Part shown: one piece after another, positions 1-9,690 of the stretch | Position numbering within the stretch: the first letter of the stretch is position 1 | How the letters are laid out: each line of letters begins with the position of its first letter | Source of the DNA: Bacillus sp. B-jedd | Lineage (GTDB): Bacteria > Bacillota > Bacilli > Bacillales > Cytobacillaceae | Assembly: GCF_000821085.1 (NCBI RefSeq) | Contig: NZ_CCXR01000001.1 | Span: 1,633,001 to 1,697,000 of the forward strand | Reading direction: 5' to 3' | DNA length: 64,000 bases | Made by a program: the position numbers and the translations under genes | The notes under the pieces: generated by a model | The model's database searches: none | Told to the model about the DNA's origin: nothing | Seen by the model: the letters and a program-made list of their open reading frames with translations, nothing else

Positions 1-438
1 ACTGACCATGTGCTATTCATCGCAGCTGGTGCATTTCATATGGCTAAGCCTTCCGACTTGATCCCGGAACTGCAGGGCCGTTTTCCGATTCGCGTCGAAC
101 TTGGAAAGCTGACGGTCGATGATTTCCACAGAATCCTTGTGGAACCTGATAATGCATTAATAAAACAGTATATTGCTCTGCTCGAGACAGAAGGTATACA
201 AATTGAATTTTCTGACGATGCTATTCAAAAGATTGCCGAGGTAGCGTTTGAAGTCAACCAAAATACCGATAATATCGGTGCCAGGCGCTTGCATACGATC
301 CTCGAAAAGCTTCTGGAAGACCTATCATTTGAGGCACCGGATATCAATCTCGAAAAAATCACAATCACCCCGCAATATGTAGAGGAAAAGCTTGGGGCGA
401 TTTCACGTAACAAGGATTTAAGCCAGTTCATCCTTTGA
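1..438 (+). CDS. hslU: ATP-dependent protease ATPase subunit HslU (ClpY), 3' part
   Basis: This is the C-terminal 145 residues of the AAA+ unfoldase that feeds substrates to the HslV (ClpQ) peptidase. The gene enters from the left edge, open from base 1, so the Walker A region is outside the window. The segment [15 protein letters not shown] is typical of the end of the HslU AAA+ module. GARRLHTI, carrying the sensor-2 arginine, follows in the C-terminal small domain. The protein ends LSQFIL, like the hydrophobic tail by which HslU docks into HslV. Its position just before codY matches the B. subtilis order codV-clpQ-clpY-codY. Confidence 0.95.
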   Translation, partial: TDHVLFIAAGAFHMAKPSDLIPELQGRFPIRVELGKLTVDDFHRILVEPDNALIKQYIALLETEGIQIEFSDDAIQKIAEVAFEVNQNTDNIGARRLHTILEKLLEDLSFEAPDINLEKITITPQYVEEKLGAISRNKDLSQFIL

Positions 439-541
439 TGCGCAGTTTACTGCGTTTTTCAAAGGGTAAATTCTTAGATATACATTTCAATAGAAGCAGT
501 TTAAATCAAACATTGGATGCAGCTAATAGGAGGAATTGTAA

Positions 542-1321
542 ATGGATTTATTGACAAAAACGAGGAAGATTAATGCGCTTCTTCAAAAAGCGGCGGGAAA
601 GCCGGTCAACTTTAAAGAAATGTCCGAAACATTGAGTGAAGTGATTGAAGCGAATGTATTCGTCGTCAGCCGCAGGGGGAAATTGCTTGGTTTCGCTATC
701 AACCAGCAAATTGAAAACGAGCGGATGAAAAAAATGCTTGAAGACAGGCAGTTCCCGGAAGAATATACTAACGGACTGTTCAATATTAAGGAAACCTCTT
801 CTAACCTGGATGTAGAAAGCGAGTACACTGCATTCCCGGTTGAAAACAAAGATCTTTTCCGCGAAGGCCTGACAACGATTGTACCGATTATCGGCGGCGG
901 GGAGCGCCTTGGCACCTTGATTCTTGCAAGGCTCCATGAAAAATTCCAGGATGATGACCTGATTTTAGGCGAATATGGCGCTACGGTTGTCGGCATGGAA
1001 ATTCTTCGTGAAAAAGCAGAGGAAATTGAAGAGGAGGCAAGGAGCAAAGCGGTTGTCCAAATGGCGATCAGCTCCCTTTCCTACAGCGAACTTGAAGCAA
1101 TTGAGCATATTTTCGAAGAACTGAACGGCAACGAAGGGCTTCTTGTTGCTTCTAAAATCGCCGACCGCGTCGGTATTACCCGCTCAGTCATTGTCAATGC
1201 CCTTAGAAAGCTGGAAAGCGCGGGAGTAATCGAATCCCGTTCCCTTGGAATGAAAGGGACATATATCAAGGTATTGAATGACAAGTTTTTAGTGGAACTT
1301 GACAAGCTGCGCGCGAATTAA
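542..1321 (+). CDS. codY: GTP-sensing transcriptional pleiotropic repressor CodY
   Basis: Global regulator that binds branched-chain amino acids and GTP and represses nutrient-acquisition genes in rich conditions. The 259-residue length is standard. The N-terminal GAF domain (about 1-155) keeps ligand-pocket residues known from B. subtilis CodY: Arg61, Phe71, and Phe98-Pro99. A linker helix precedes the winged HTH, whose recognition region is about residues 203-223 and includes Ser215. The start is fixed by AGGAGG at 528-533, eight bases before the ATG. A strong terminator follows directly, so the gene ends its transcription unit here rather than running into a flagellar operon. Confidence 0.97.
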   Translation: MDLLTKTRKINALLQKAAGKPVNFKEMSETLSEVIEANVFVVSRRGKLLGFAINQQIENERMKKMLEDRQFPEEYTNGLFNIKETSSNLDVESEYTAFPVENKDLFREGLTTIVPIIGGGERLGTLILARLHEKFQDDDLILGEYGATVVGMEILREKAEEIEEEARSKAVVQMAISSLSYSELEAIEHIFEELNGNEGLLVASKIADRVGITRSVIVNALRKLESAGVIESRSLGMKGTYIKVLNDKFLVELDKLRAN

Positions 1322-1331
1322 TCATAATCCA

Positions 1332-1362
1332 CCTGCCGGATTTCTTTCCGGCAGGTTTTTTT
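1332..1362 (+). terminator. Intrinsic terminator after codY
   Basis: Perfect 9-bp stem (cctgccgga with tccggcagg), loop tttctt, then seven T. It separates codY from rpsB. Confidence 0.92.
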
Positions 1363-1418
1363 CTGCCGCTGATTCCATCGTTCTTTTTGAAAAAAAATTC
1401 GTTTTTCCGAGGAATTTC

Positions 1419-1447
1419 TTGATTGTAAATTATACTTGTGCTATATT
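1419..1447 (+). promoter_or_regulatory. Sigma-A promoter of rpsB
   Basis: TTGATT (1419-1424), 17-bp spacer, TATATT (1442-1447), with an extended -10 TG at 1439-1440. It lies about 110 bp before the rpsB start, leaving a roughly 105-nt leader. Confidence 0.75.
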
Positions 1448-1452
1448 ACTAC

Positions 1453-2274
<822 letters not shown>

Positions 2275-2301
2275 CGCACAAATCATCCTAGATGAAAATA
2301 A

Positions 2302-2340
2302 AAAGGTGATAAGAGGGAACACCCTTTATCACCTTTTTTT
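2302..2340 (+). terminator. Terminator between rpsB and tsf
   Basis: A long stem (aaggtgataa with ttatcacctt, plus inner aggg/ccct) is followed by T residues. Partial read-through could set the S2 to EF-Ts ratio (inference). Confidence 0.85.
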
Positions 2341-2436
2341 AAAGTAAATCATAAAAACTCCAGCAGACTTCCAAGGCTGCCAGAGTTGGATAAGTTAGAA
2401 TGGCTGAAACATTTTGCTTCAGGCCAGGCAGATAGG

Positions 2437-2466
2437 TTTACATCGCTCCGGGGTGGCTATGATAAT
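2437..2466 (+). promoter_or_regulatory. Possible sigma-A promoter of tsf
   Basis: TTTACA (2437-2442), 18-bp spacer, GATAAT (2461-2466), 70 bp before the tsf start and downstream of the rpsB terminator. Reasonable match but not strong. Confidence 0.4.
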
Positions 2467-2536
2467 AAAGTATCCGTCAATGCAGCGTAAATACTTATCG
2501 AATCTAATGTACATAGATTAAAAGGAGGAAATATTA

Positions 2537-3421
2537 ATGGCGATTACAGCGCAAATGGTAAAAGAACTTCGTGAAAAAACAGGAGCCGGAATGCTTGACT
2601 GCAAAAAGGCTCTTCAGGAAACAGATGGCGATATGGAAAAAGCAATTGATTTCCTGCGTGAAAAAGGAATTGCGAAGGCTGCCAAGAAAGGCGACCGTAT
2701 AGCTGCAGAAGGCCTTGCTTCCATCAAGCTGGAAGGAAATGAAGCGGTCATCCTTGAAGTTAACTCTGAAACAGACTTCGTCGCAAAGAACGAAGGCTTC
2801 CAAACACTCGTCCAGGAGCTTGCTTCCCATCTCTTGAATAACAAGCCTGCCAATGTTGAAGAGGCTGTAGGACAAAAAATGGAAAGCGGACAATCCGTTG
2901 AAGAACATATCAATGCTGCTATTGCGAAAATCGGTGAAAAGCTTTCCCTTCGCCGTTTTGAAATAAAAACAAAAGGCGATAACGACGCATTCGGTGCTTA
3001 CCTCCACATGGGTGGCCGAATCGCAGTTCTGAGCGTTTTAGAAGGTACTACAGATGAAAGTGTGGCAAAGGATGTTTCCATGCATATTGCTGCCCTTAAT
3101 CCTAAGTATGTTTCCCGCGATGAAGTTTCCGCAGATGAAATCGAACGCGAGCGCCAGGTTCTTACACAGCAGGCACTTAACGAAGGCAAGCCTGAGCAAA
3201 TCGTGGCAAAAATGGTCGAAGGCCGCCTCGGAAAATACTTTGAGGACGTTTGCCTGCTTGACCAGACGTTTGTTAAAAACCCTGATCAAAAAGTACGCCA
3301 GTTCGTTGAGTCCAAGGGCGCAACTGTCCGTGAATTTGTACGCTACGGAGTAGGCGAAGGCATCGAGAAGCGCGAAGACAATTTCGCGGAAGAAGTAATG
3401 AGCCAGGTAAATAAAAAATAG
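2537..3421 (+). CDS. tsf: Elongation factor Ts
   Basis: Nucleotide exchange factor that releases GDP from EF-Tu. It has 294 residues. The N-terminal UBA-like domain (about 1-55) carries the family signature around [16 protein letters not shown], and the EF-Tu contact motif TDFVAKN follows near residue 80. AAGGAGG at 2522-2528 precedes the ATG. It lies between two intrinsic terminators. Confidence 0.97.
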   Translation: MAITAQMVKELREKTGAGMLDCKKALQETDGDMEKAIDFLREKGIAKAAKKGDRIAAEGLASIKLEGNEAVILEVNSETDFVAKNEGFQTLVQELASHLLNNKPANVEEAVGQKMESGQSVEEHINAAIAKIGEKLSLRRFEIKTKGDNDAFGAYLHMGGRIAVLSVLEGTTDESVAKDVSMHIAALNPKYVSRDEVSADEIERERQVLTQQALNEGKPEQIVAKMVEGRLGKYFEDVCLLDQTFVKNPDQKVRQFVESKGATVREFVRYGVGEGIEKREDNFAEEVMSQVNKK

Positions 3422-3483
3422 AGCTTTGTTGAAATCGGCCATTTCCGGCCCTTTTAAAAGAACTTAGCAACTGTTTAAAGAGG

Positions 3484-3514
3484 ATAGGGAACACACCGCG
3501 TGTTCCCTATTTTT
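3484..3514 (+). terminator. Intrinsic terminator after tsf
   Basis: Eleven-base perfect stem (atagggaacac with gtgttccctat), five-base loop, and a short T tract. Confidence 0.88.
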
Positions 3515-3530
3515 AAAAAAATAAATCATT

Positions 3531-3572
3531 TAAGGAGTGCCGCCCCGGCTTTTATTCAAAGGCGGTCCCTTA
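3531..3572 (+). promoter_or_regulatory. Imperfect hairpin in the pyrH leader
   Basis: taaggagtgccgcc (3531-3544) is an imperfect inverted repeat of ggcggtccctta (3561-3572). It lies between the tsf terminator and the pyrH ribosome binding site. There is no T tract, so it is not a simple terminator. Function unknown. Confidence 0.35.
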
Positions 3573-3612
3573 TTCAGGCATACGGTGGCCTCAAAATACA
3601 TAGGAGGTTTTT

Positions 3613-4335
3613 ATGAGCAGTCCGAAATACAAACGAGTTGTCTTGAAATTAAGTGGTGAGGCCCTTGCTGGCGAAGCAGGCTTCGGAATTAACCCCGCCG
3701 TCATTAAATCCATTGCTGAACAAGTCAAGGAAGTAGCTGAGCTGGGAGTCGAGGTTGCGGTCGTTGTTGGGGGTGGAAACATTTGGAGAGGGAAGATTGG
3801 CAGTGAAATGGGAATGGACCGGGCAACTGCTGATTATATGGGCATGCTGGCCACAGTGATGAACTCCCTTGCCCTACAGGACAGCCTGGAACAACTCGGC
3901 ATAGAAACCCGTGTTCAGACATCAATTGAAATGCGCCAGGTAGCCGAACCTTACATCCGCCGCCGCGCGATTCGCCACCTTGAGAAGAAGCGTGCCGTCA
4001 TTTTCGCGGCCGGGACAGGGAATCCTTACTTTTCCACAGATACAACCGCAGCTCTCCGGGCCGCGGAAATCGAAGCCGATGTCATCCTCATGGCGAAAAA
4101 TAATGTAGATGGCGTCTATTCCGCGGATCCGCGCCATGATAAAAACGCAACGAAGTATGATCAACTGTCCTACCTCGATGTCCTGAAAGAGGGGCTTGCT
4201 GTTATGGACTCAACTGCATCTTCATTGTGTATGGATAATGATATTCCGTTGATTGTTTTCTCTATTATGGAAAAAGGCAATATCAAACGAGCCGTTATGG
4301 GCGAAAAAATCGGAACTATTGTTAGGGGGAAATAA
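3613..4335 (+). CDS. pyrH: Uridylate kinase (UMP kinase)
   Basis: Phosphorylates UMP to UDP in pyrimidine nucleotide synthesis. It is a hexameric amino acid kinase-fold enzyme, unlike eukaryotic UMP/CMP kinases. The 240-residue protein shows the phosphate-binding VLKLSGEAL near the N terminus, [11 protein letters not shown], and the [17 protein letters not shown] segment of the nucleotide and effector site. TAGGAGG lies upstream of the ATG. frr begins two bases after the stop, so the two are translationally coupled as in most bacteria. Confidence 0.97.
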   Translation: MSSPKYKRVVLKLSGEALAGEAGFGINPAVIKSIAEQVKEVAELGVEVAVVVGGGNIWRGKIGSEMGMDRATADYMGMLATVMNSLALQDSLEQLGIETRVQTSIEMRQVAEPYIRRRAIRHLEKKRAVIFAAGTGNPYFSTDTTAALRAAEIEADVILMAKNNVDGVYSADPRHDKNATKYDQLSYLDVLKEGLAVMDSTASSLCMDNDIPLIVFSIMEKGNIKRAVMGEKIGTIVRGK

Positions 4336-4337
4336 TA

Positions 4338-4895
4338 ATGCCGAAACAAGTCATCAGCAACACAAAGGAAAAAATGGCAAAAGCAATCCAAGCGTATTCC
4401 CGTGAATTGGCAACAATCAGGGCGGGAAGAGCCAGCGCCTCCCTTCTGGATCGCATTACAGTGGATTATTACGGCGCTCCTACTCCTGTCAATCAACTTG
4501 CGGGCATCAGCACACCTGAAGCCAGGCTTCTTGTCATACAGCCATATGACAAGAGCATTTTGAGCGATATTGAAAAGGCAATCCAGAAATCAGATCTTGG
4601 CCTGAACCCGACTAACGACGGTTCCCTGATCCGCCTCGCAATTCCTCAATTGACGGAAGAGCGACGCAAGGACCTTGTCAAGCTTGTTAAAAAGGAATCG
4701 GAAGATGCAAAGATCGCAATCAGGAACGTACGCCGCGATGCTAATGACGATCTGAAAAAACTTGAGAAGAACGGCGAGATCACAGAAGACGACCTTCGCG
4801 GTTATTCCGACGATATCCAAAAGCTGACTGACGATCATATTAGCAAGATTGATCAAATTACGAGAGACAAAGAAAAGGAAATTATGGAAGTATAA
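4338..4895 (+). CDS. frr: Ribosome recycling factor
   Basis: Splits post-termination ribosomes together with EF-G. It has the usual length of 185 residues. Recognisable segments are the [15 protein letters not shown] motif, the [14 protein letters not shown] hinge region and the helical C terminus containing NVRRDAND. It is transcribed with pyrH and ends at an intrinsic terminator. Confidence 0.97.
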   Translation: MPKQVISNTKEKMAKAIQAYSRELATIRAGRASASLLDRITVDYYGAPTPVNQLAGISTPEARLLVIQPYDKSILSDIEKAIQKSDLGLNPTNDGSLIRLAIPQLTEERRKDLVKLVKKESEDAKIAIRNVRRDANDDLKKLEKNGEITEDDLRGYSDDIQKLTDDHISKIDQITRDKEKEIMEV

Positions 4896-4905
4896 TTCCT
4901 GAAGA

Positions 4906-4930
4906 AAAAGCCCCTTTACGGGGTTTTTTT
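4906..4930 (+). terminator. Intrinsic terminator after frr
   Basis: aaagcccc pairs with ggggtttt (one G-U), loop of five, then a run of T. Confidence 0.8.
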
Positions 4931-5019
4931 CACTTACAGGAAAGGAATCCCGTTTTTCTTGCATCTTAAAAGAGATATCTTGAACCATTTTTGGTATGAT
5001 AAAAACATCCATAAAATAT

Positions 5020-5186
5020 ACATAGAAAAGCGGAGGCGCCTGTTCAGCGCCTTATGGACTGGAGGGCCGCGACATGAGATAAAGGAAACACGAAGAGCGA
5101 AGCGATTCGATGTTGACTTATCGTAGTGAGTGGACCGAAGTACACAAGGCGCTAGGCGCCGCAGCTGGACATAGAAAAGCGGAGGC
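5020..5186. repeat. Intergenic repeat module B, bounded by 18-bp direct repeats
   Basis: The 18-mer acatagaaaagcggaggc occurs exactly at 5020-5037 and 5169-5186. Between the copies are ctggagggcc (5059-5068), ttgactt (5113-5119), ggaccgaag (5132-5140) and gctaggcg (5151-5158). The same four blocks recur in the same order at 34690-34761. No convincing coding sequence lies here. This resembles the small dispersed repeats seen between genes in many Bacillaceae (from memory, not searched). Confidence 0.75.
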
Positions 5187-5273
5187 AAGCTGCTACTTGC
5201 GGTACATCTCTGCAGCTTTGCGACGAGCTGAACGAAGCATCACTGAAAAACCTTTGGCGCAGGAGCAGCTTGC
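5185..5273. repeat. Intergenic repeat module C, hairpin-forming
   Basis: gcaagctgct (5185-5194) is the exact reverse complement of agcagcttgc (5264-5273), so the module can fold into a long hairpin. Inside it, gctttgcgacgagctgaa (5215-5232) and ggcgcaggagca (5256-5267) recur as reverse complements at 34849-34866 and 34813-34824. The rest of the gap up to uppS shows only its ribosome binding site. Confidence 0.72.
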
Positions 5274-5329
5274 ATGCGGAGTAAATTGATACGCCCTTTT
5301 TCGGAGGCATTGAATGGAGGAGCTAGATC

Positions 5330-6115
5330 ATGTTCAACAAATTAATTAGACGGAAACCCCAAGAGTCCTCTTCCTCACTCCGAGACAGGATAGAATTGGT
5401 GAAAAAAGCTGGTGTTCCTTCCCATATCGCCATCATTATGGACGGAAACGGCCGCTGGGCAAAAAAAAGGGCGATGCCTCGGATAGCGGGACACCATGAA
5501 GGTATGAAAGTAGTAAGGAAAATCACCAAGCTTGCAAATGAACTGGGGGTAGGCGCGTTGACCCTGTATGCCTTTTCCACTGAGAACTGGAAAAGGCCGA
5601 AAAAGGAAGTCGACTATCTTATGCAGCTTCCAGAAGAGTTTTTAGGTTCCTTCCTGCCTGAACTTATCAACGAAAATGTCCGGGTGGAAATGATGGGGTA
5701 TAAGGAAAACCTTCCAACCCATACGTTAAAAGCCATTAATAAAGCGATTGAGGAAACAAAAAACAATACAGGCCTTGTCCTTAATTTCGCACTGAATTAT
5801 GGGAGCAGGGCTGAAATATTGGACGCCGTCAGGCATGTCTTAAAAGACTTTCAGAGTGGTATAATGGATGATGAGAATCTGACTGAGGAAACCTTCTCCT
5901 CCTATTTAATGGCATCCAGGCTGGCAGATCCCGATTTGCTAATCCGCACTAGCGGGGAAATCCGGTTAAGCAATTTTATGCTTTGGCAGATTGCCTACAC
6001 AGAATTTTGGTTTACGGATGTACTTTGGCCAGATTTCAATGAAGAACATCTTCTTGACGCAGTGGAAACTTTCCAGAACCGCCAGAGAAGGTTTGGTGGT
6101 ATACAGGGGTCATAA
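5330..6115 (+). CDS. uppS: Undecaprenyl diphosphate synthase (cis-prenyltransferase)
   Basis: Condenses isopentenyl diphosphate onto farnesyl diphosphate to make the C55 carrier lipid for cell-wall polymers. The 261-residue protein has the catalytic motif IIMDGNGRWA with Asp38, the FSTENWKRP block, and the C-terminal block RTSGEIRLSNFMLWQ with its substrate-binding arginines. GGAGGAG precedes the ATG. It begins a lipid/isoprenoid run (uppS-cdsA-dxr-rseP) that serves envelope synthesis. Confidence 0.97.
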   Translation: MFNKLIRRKPQESSSSLRDRIELVKKAGVPSHIAIIMDGNGRWAKKRAMPRIAGHHEGMKVVRKITKLANELGVGALTLYAFSTENWKRPKKEVDYLMQLPEEFLGSFLPELINENVRVEMMGYKENLPTHTLKAINKAIEETKNNTGLVLNFALNYGSRAEILDAVRHVLKDFQSGIMDDENLTEETFSSYLMASRLADPDLLIRTSGEIRLSNFMLWQIAYTEFWFTDVLWPDFNEEHLLDAVETFQNRQRRFGGIQGS

Positions 6116-6160
6116 ATGGAAGATTGTCCGTTCGCCCAGACCCTGATTCTTTTATAAGTA

Positions 6161-6204
6161 AAGGAGGAAAGGCAGGCACCCAGGAAGTTCCTGCCTGAAA
6201 ATAA
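6161..6204 (+). promoter_or_regulatory. cdsA ribosome binding site separated from the start by a hairpin
   Basis: A full AAGGAGG (6161-6167) lies 37 nt before the cdsA ATG, much too far for normal initiation. aggcagg (6170-6176) and cctgcct (6190-6196) form a 7-bp stem between them. If it folds, the effective spacing is about 10 nt. TAA directly precedes the ATG in frame, so the start cannot be moved upstream. Confidence 0.55.
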
Positions 6205-6996
6205 ATGAAGCAAAGAATCATTACAGCAGTCGTGGCAGCGGCGCTTTTCCTGCCGATTGTCATTTATGGCGGATTACCGCTTATCCTGCTGGCATATGTG
6301 CTTGCAAGTATCGGTTTGTATGAACTTGCAAAAATGAAAAACATGAATCTGGTATCTTTCCAAGGGATTGTTTCTTTATTGACCCTATGGATTTTGCTTT
6401 TGCCACCGGATTATCATGAAATTATCACACGTTTTGGCTACGGAAAAGAGGATTTTGCCGTCATGGCGGTCCTGCTGCTTCTCGCCTGGACGGTGGCCTC
6501 TAAAAATCGCTTTACATTTGATGATGCGTCATTTTTTGCAATGGCCGTTGCCTATGTAGGCGCTGGCTTTTACTTTTTTATGGAAACCCGCCAGGCGGGA
6601 GGGCTGTCCTGGCTTTTCTATTCCCTATTTATCATATGGGCGACTGACTCTGGCGCTTATTTTGTCGGCAGGGCACTGGGCAAAAGAAAACTTTGGCCCG
6701 AAATCAGCCCGAATAAGACAGTGGAAGGTTTTTTGGGAGGAGTGGGCTGCGCCCTGCTTGTCGCAATAGGCTTTATTGTTTTTGGTGATTTGGGAGTGCC
6801 GGCAGTTAAACTGCTTGTTATGACAGCGCTTTTGTCTGTATTTGGACAACTTGGCGACCTTGCGGAATCGGCATTCAAAAGAAATTACAATGTAAAGGAC
6901 TCAGGCAGCATTTTGCCAGGACATGGAGGAATCCTCGACCGTTTTGACAGCCTCCTGTTTGTCTGGCCCCTGATCCACTTATTCCAGCTGATTTAA
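6205..6996 (+). CDS. cdsA: Phosphatidate cytidylyltransferase (CDP-diglyceride synthase)
   Basis: Integral membrane enzyme making CDP-diacylglycerol from phosphatidate and CTP, the branch point of phospholipid synthesis. The 263-residue protein is strongly hydrophobic with about seven to eight membrane segments. It carries the family signature near the C terminus: SAFKRNYNVKDSGSILPGHG, then GILDRFD. The start is set by the typical N terminus MKQRIITAVVAAALF and an in-frame TAA just before it. Its product feeds pgsA, present later in the window. Confidence 0.96.
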   Translation: MKQRIITAVVAAALFLPIVIYGGLPLILLAYVLASIGLYELAKMKNMNLVSFQGIVSLLTLWILLLPPDYHEIITRFGYGKEDFAVMAVLLLLAWTVASKNRFTFDDASFFAMAVAYVGAGFYFFMETRQAGGLSWLFYSLFIIWATDSGAYFVGRALGKRKLWPEISPNKTVEGFLGGVGCALLVAIGFIVFGDLGVPAVKLLVMTALLSVFGQLGDLAESAFKRNYNVKDSGSILPGHGGILDRFDSLLFVWPLIHLFQLI

Positions 6997-7052
6997 CCCG
7001 CCATGCTGCTTGTACTTGCAGGAAATAACGCGGCTTTAGGAGAGATAAATGA

Positions 7053-8198
7053 ATGAAACAGATTAGCTTAATGGGAGCCACTGGTTCAATTGGCATCCAA
7101 ACACTTGATATTATCCGGGCAAATCCGGATTCATTCAGGCTTGCGGCTTTTTCAGCAGGCAAGAATATTGGACTGGCCAGAAAAATAATGTATGAATTCA
7201 AGCCGGCATATTTATCCATGCAGGAAAAGGAAGATGCCGAAAAACTCCGGTCTGAATTTCCAGGTGTGATTATTTCGTATGGAGAAGAAGGCCTGTCGGG
7301 TACCGCCACTTATGAACATGCGGATATAGTTGTAAATGCGGTTGTCGGCAGTGTCGGGCTTAAGCCGACACTCGAAGCGATTGAAAGCGGAAAGACCATC
7401 GCGCTTGCAAATAAAGAAACATTGGTTACCGCCGGCCATCTTGTCATGGAGGCCGCAAAAACGAAGGGCGTCCGCCTTTTGCCTGTTGATAGCGAGCATT
7501 CGGCAATTTTTCAATGTCTTCAAGGCGAAAATGAGAAGAATATTGAGCGGCTCATCATAACGGCTTCGGGTGGAAGTTTCCGAGACCGCACAAGGGAAGA
7601 ATTGGCCGATGTTTCGGTTGAAGATGCCCTGAACCATCCGAACTGGTCGATGGGAGCCAAAATAACAATCGATTCTGCTACAATGATGAACAAAGGACTT
7701 GAAGTCATCGAGGCCCACTGGCTATTTTCTCTCCCTTATGAAAAAATCAGCGTCCTTCTTCATAGGGAAAGCATCATCCACTCGATGGTGGAATTTCATG
7801 ACTCGAGCATTATCGCGCAATTGGGCAGTCCGGATATGAGGGTGCCAATTCAATATGCGTTAACCTATCCTGATCGTTTTCCACTCCAGTCGGCCAATCG
7901 ATTGAATTTGGCCGAAGCGGGAAAGTTGCATTTTCAGGAAATGGATTTTGAACGGTTCCGCTGCCTCCGTCTCGCCTATGATGCGGGCAAGGCTGGCGGT
8001 TCCGCGCCGACCGTTTTGAACGCGGCCAATGAAACAGCGGTAGCAGCTTTCCTTGATGGACGAATTCGTTTCCTTGAAATTGATGACCTTGTGGAACGCG
8101 CTTTGGAGACCCATACCCTGATCAAAGACCCGGATTTGGAAACAATCCTGGAAACGGACCAGAGAACAAGGTGCTATATCCAGTCGCTGCTTGCGTGA
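7053..8198 (+). CDS. dxr: 1-deoxy-D-xylulose 5-phosphate reductoisomerase
   Basis: Second step of the MEP isoprenoid pathway, NADPH-dependent, supplying precursors to UppS. The 381-residue protein has an N-terminal Rossmann motif [23 protein letters not shown], the metal-binding DSEHSAIFQ segment and the catalytic-loop region. TAGGAGA precedes the ATG. This is the fosmidomycin target class. Confidence 0.96.
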   Translation: MKQISLMGATGSIGIQTLDIIRANPDSFRLAAFSAGKNIGLARKIMYEFKPAYLSMQEKEDAEKLRSEFPGVIISYGEEGLSGTATYEHADIVVNAVVGSVGLKPTLEAIESGKTIALANKETLVTAGHLVMEAAKTKGVRLLPVDSEHSAIFQCLQGENEKNIERLIITASGGSFRDRTREELADVSVEDALNHPNWSMGAKITIDSATMMNKGLEVIEAHWLFSLPYEKISVLLHRESIIHSMVEFHDSSIIAQLGSPDMRVPIQYALTYPDRFPLQSANRLNLAEAGKLHFQEMDFERFRCLRLAYDAGKAGGSAPTVLNAANETAVAAFLDGRIRFLEIDDLVERALETHTLIKDPDLETILETDQRTRCYIQSLLA

Positions 8199-8317
8199 AA
8201 TCTCCGCAGCATCGATGGGGCCTTGTGTAAAACGGTCGCGCCCATAATACCCTAAAGCAGGACAACACCCGTGAATCAAAGCTTTTTCGGGACTCTTAAA
8301 AAAAGGTGGTAGGTCTT

Positions 8318-9577
8318 ATGAGTACAGTCATTGCGTTTATAGTCATATTCGGGGCGCTAGTTTTCTTCCACGAATTGGGGCACTTCATTTTTGCAAAAAG
8401 AGCAGGAATCCTTTGCAGAGAGTTTGCCATCGGTATGGGGCCGAAGGTTTTCAGCCATAAAAAAGGAGAAACGCTTTATACTATCCGCCTTCTGCCAATT
8501 GGCGGTTATGTAAGGATGGCCGGAGAGGATGCCGAAGCAGTCGAAATTAAACCTGGCTATCGGATCGGCCTGCTTACCGGCTCTGACGGAAAGGTCGAAA
8601 AAATAATCCTGAATAATAAAGATAAATACCCCGATGCCAGGATTGTTGAGGTGGAACACGCCGACCTGGACCGGAACCTAGTCATTAAAGGCTACCCAGA
8701 AGATGAAGAAGAAACGCTGCGGGTATTCCTTGTTAACGAGGATGCGGTTACAGTTGAGAATGGTGTAGAAAATCAAATTGCCCCTTATAATCGCCAGTTT
8801 GGTTCCAAGACACTTTGGCAACGTACCTTGGCTATATTCGCTGGCCCTATGATGAACTTTGTCCTGGCGTTCTTTGTTTTTCTTATTTTGGCGTTGGTCC
8901 AGGGGGTACCTTCCAATGAACCAAAGCTGGGGAAAATCACTCCTGATGGAGCTGCATTGGAAGCAGGACTTAAGGAAGGGGACGTTGTCCAAAGCATTTC
9001 AGGAACGGAAATTTCCAGCTGGACTGATGTGGTGGAAATCATCCGGAAAAATCCTGATAAGGCAGTCGACTTCATCGTAATGCGTAACGGCAAGGAACAA
9101 GAAATCTCGGTTACTCCTCAGGCACGTGAAGCCGAAGGGGAGAAGATAGGGATTATAGGTGTTTACAGCCCGGTTGAAAAGTCACCTTTGCGTGCATTGT
9201 CTTATGGGTTCGAGGAAACAGTTTTTTGGACAAAAGAAATCTTTGTGATGCTGGGCAAGCTTGTGACTGGCCAGTTTTCAATTAATATGCTGAGCGGGCC
9301 TGTTGGGATATACGTATCCACAGACACCGTCGCCAAATCCGGCGTGTATTATTTGATGAAATGGGCCGCCATTCTTAGCATTAACCTCGGGATTATGAAT
9401 CTTCTGCCGTTCCCGGCACTTGATGGAGGAAGGCTCATGTTTTTCGCCGTCGAGGCTGTAAGGGGAAAACCAGTGGACAAACAAAAAGAGGGGATGGTCC
9501 ATTTCATTGGATTTGCCCTGCTTATGCTTCTCATGCTGGTCGTCACCTGGAACGATATCCAAAGATTTTTCCTATAA
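8318..9577 (+). CDS. rseP: Site-2 intramembrane zinc metalloprotease RseP/RasP
   Basis: Intramembrane protease. The B. subtilis orthologue RasP cleaves anti-sigma factor RsiW after site-1 cleavage, and other membrane proteins. The 419-residue protein has the zinc motif HELGH (His18, Glu19, His22) in the first membrane segment, a PDZ domain at about 195-275, and the third ligand motif LDGG around Asp369. The ATG at 8318 is preferred over an upstream in-frame GTG because that GTG lies inside the AAAGGTGG ribosome binding site. Confidence 0.95.
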   Translation: MSTVIAFIVIFGALVFFHELGHFIFAKRAGILCREFAIGMGPKVFSHKKGETLYTIRLLPIGGYVRMAGEDAEAVEIKPGYRIGLLTGSDGKVEKIILNNKDKYPDARIVEVEHADLDRNLVIKGYPEDEEETLRVFLVNEDAVTVENGVENQIAPYNRQFGSKTLWQRTLAIFAGPMMNFVLAFFVFLILALVQGVPSNEPKLGKITPDGAALEAGLKEGDVVQSISGTEISSWTDVVEIIRKNPDKAVDFIVMRNGKEQEISVTPQAREAEGEKIGIIGVYSPVEKSPLRALSYGFEETVFWTKEIFVMLGKLVTGQFSINMLSGPVGIYVSTDTVAKSGVYYLMKWAAILSINLGIMNLLPFPALDGGRLMFFAVEAVRGKPVDKQKEGMVHFIGFALLMLLMLVVTWNDIQRFFL

Positions 9578-9597
9578 ACGATAAGATATTCCTATGC

Positions 9598-9622
9598 GCC
9601 GGCGGATACCAATTCCGCCGGC
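9598..9622 (+). promoter_or_regulatory. GC-rich hairpin between rseP and proS
   Basis: Perfect 9-bp stem gccggcgga / tccggcggc-type complement (9598-9606 with 9614-9622), seven-base loop. There is no T tract, so it may be an mRNA stability or processing element rather than a terminator. Confidence 0.4.
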
Positions 9623-9690
9623 ATACATATTGCAACTAAAACTAAGTTTTGGCGAGTCGAGATAACCATAGATGTTGGAGGCGGAAAATT

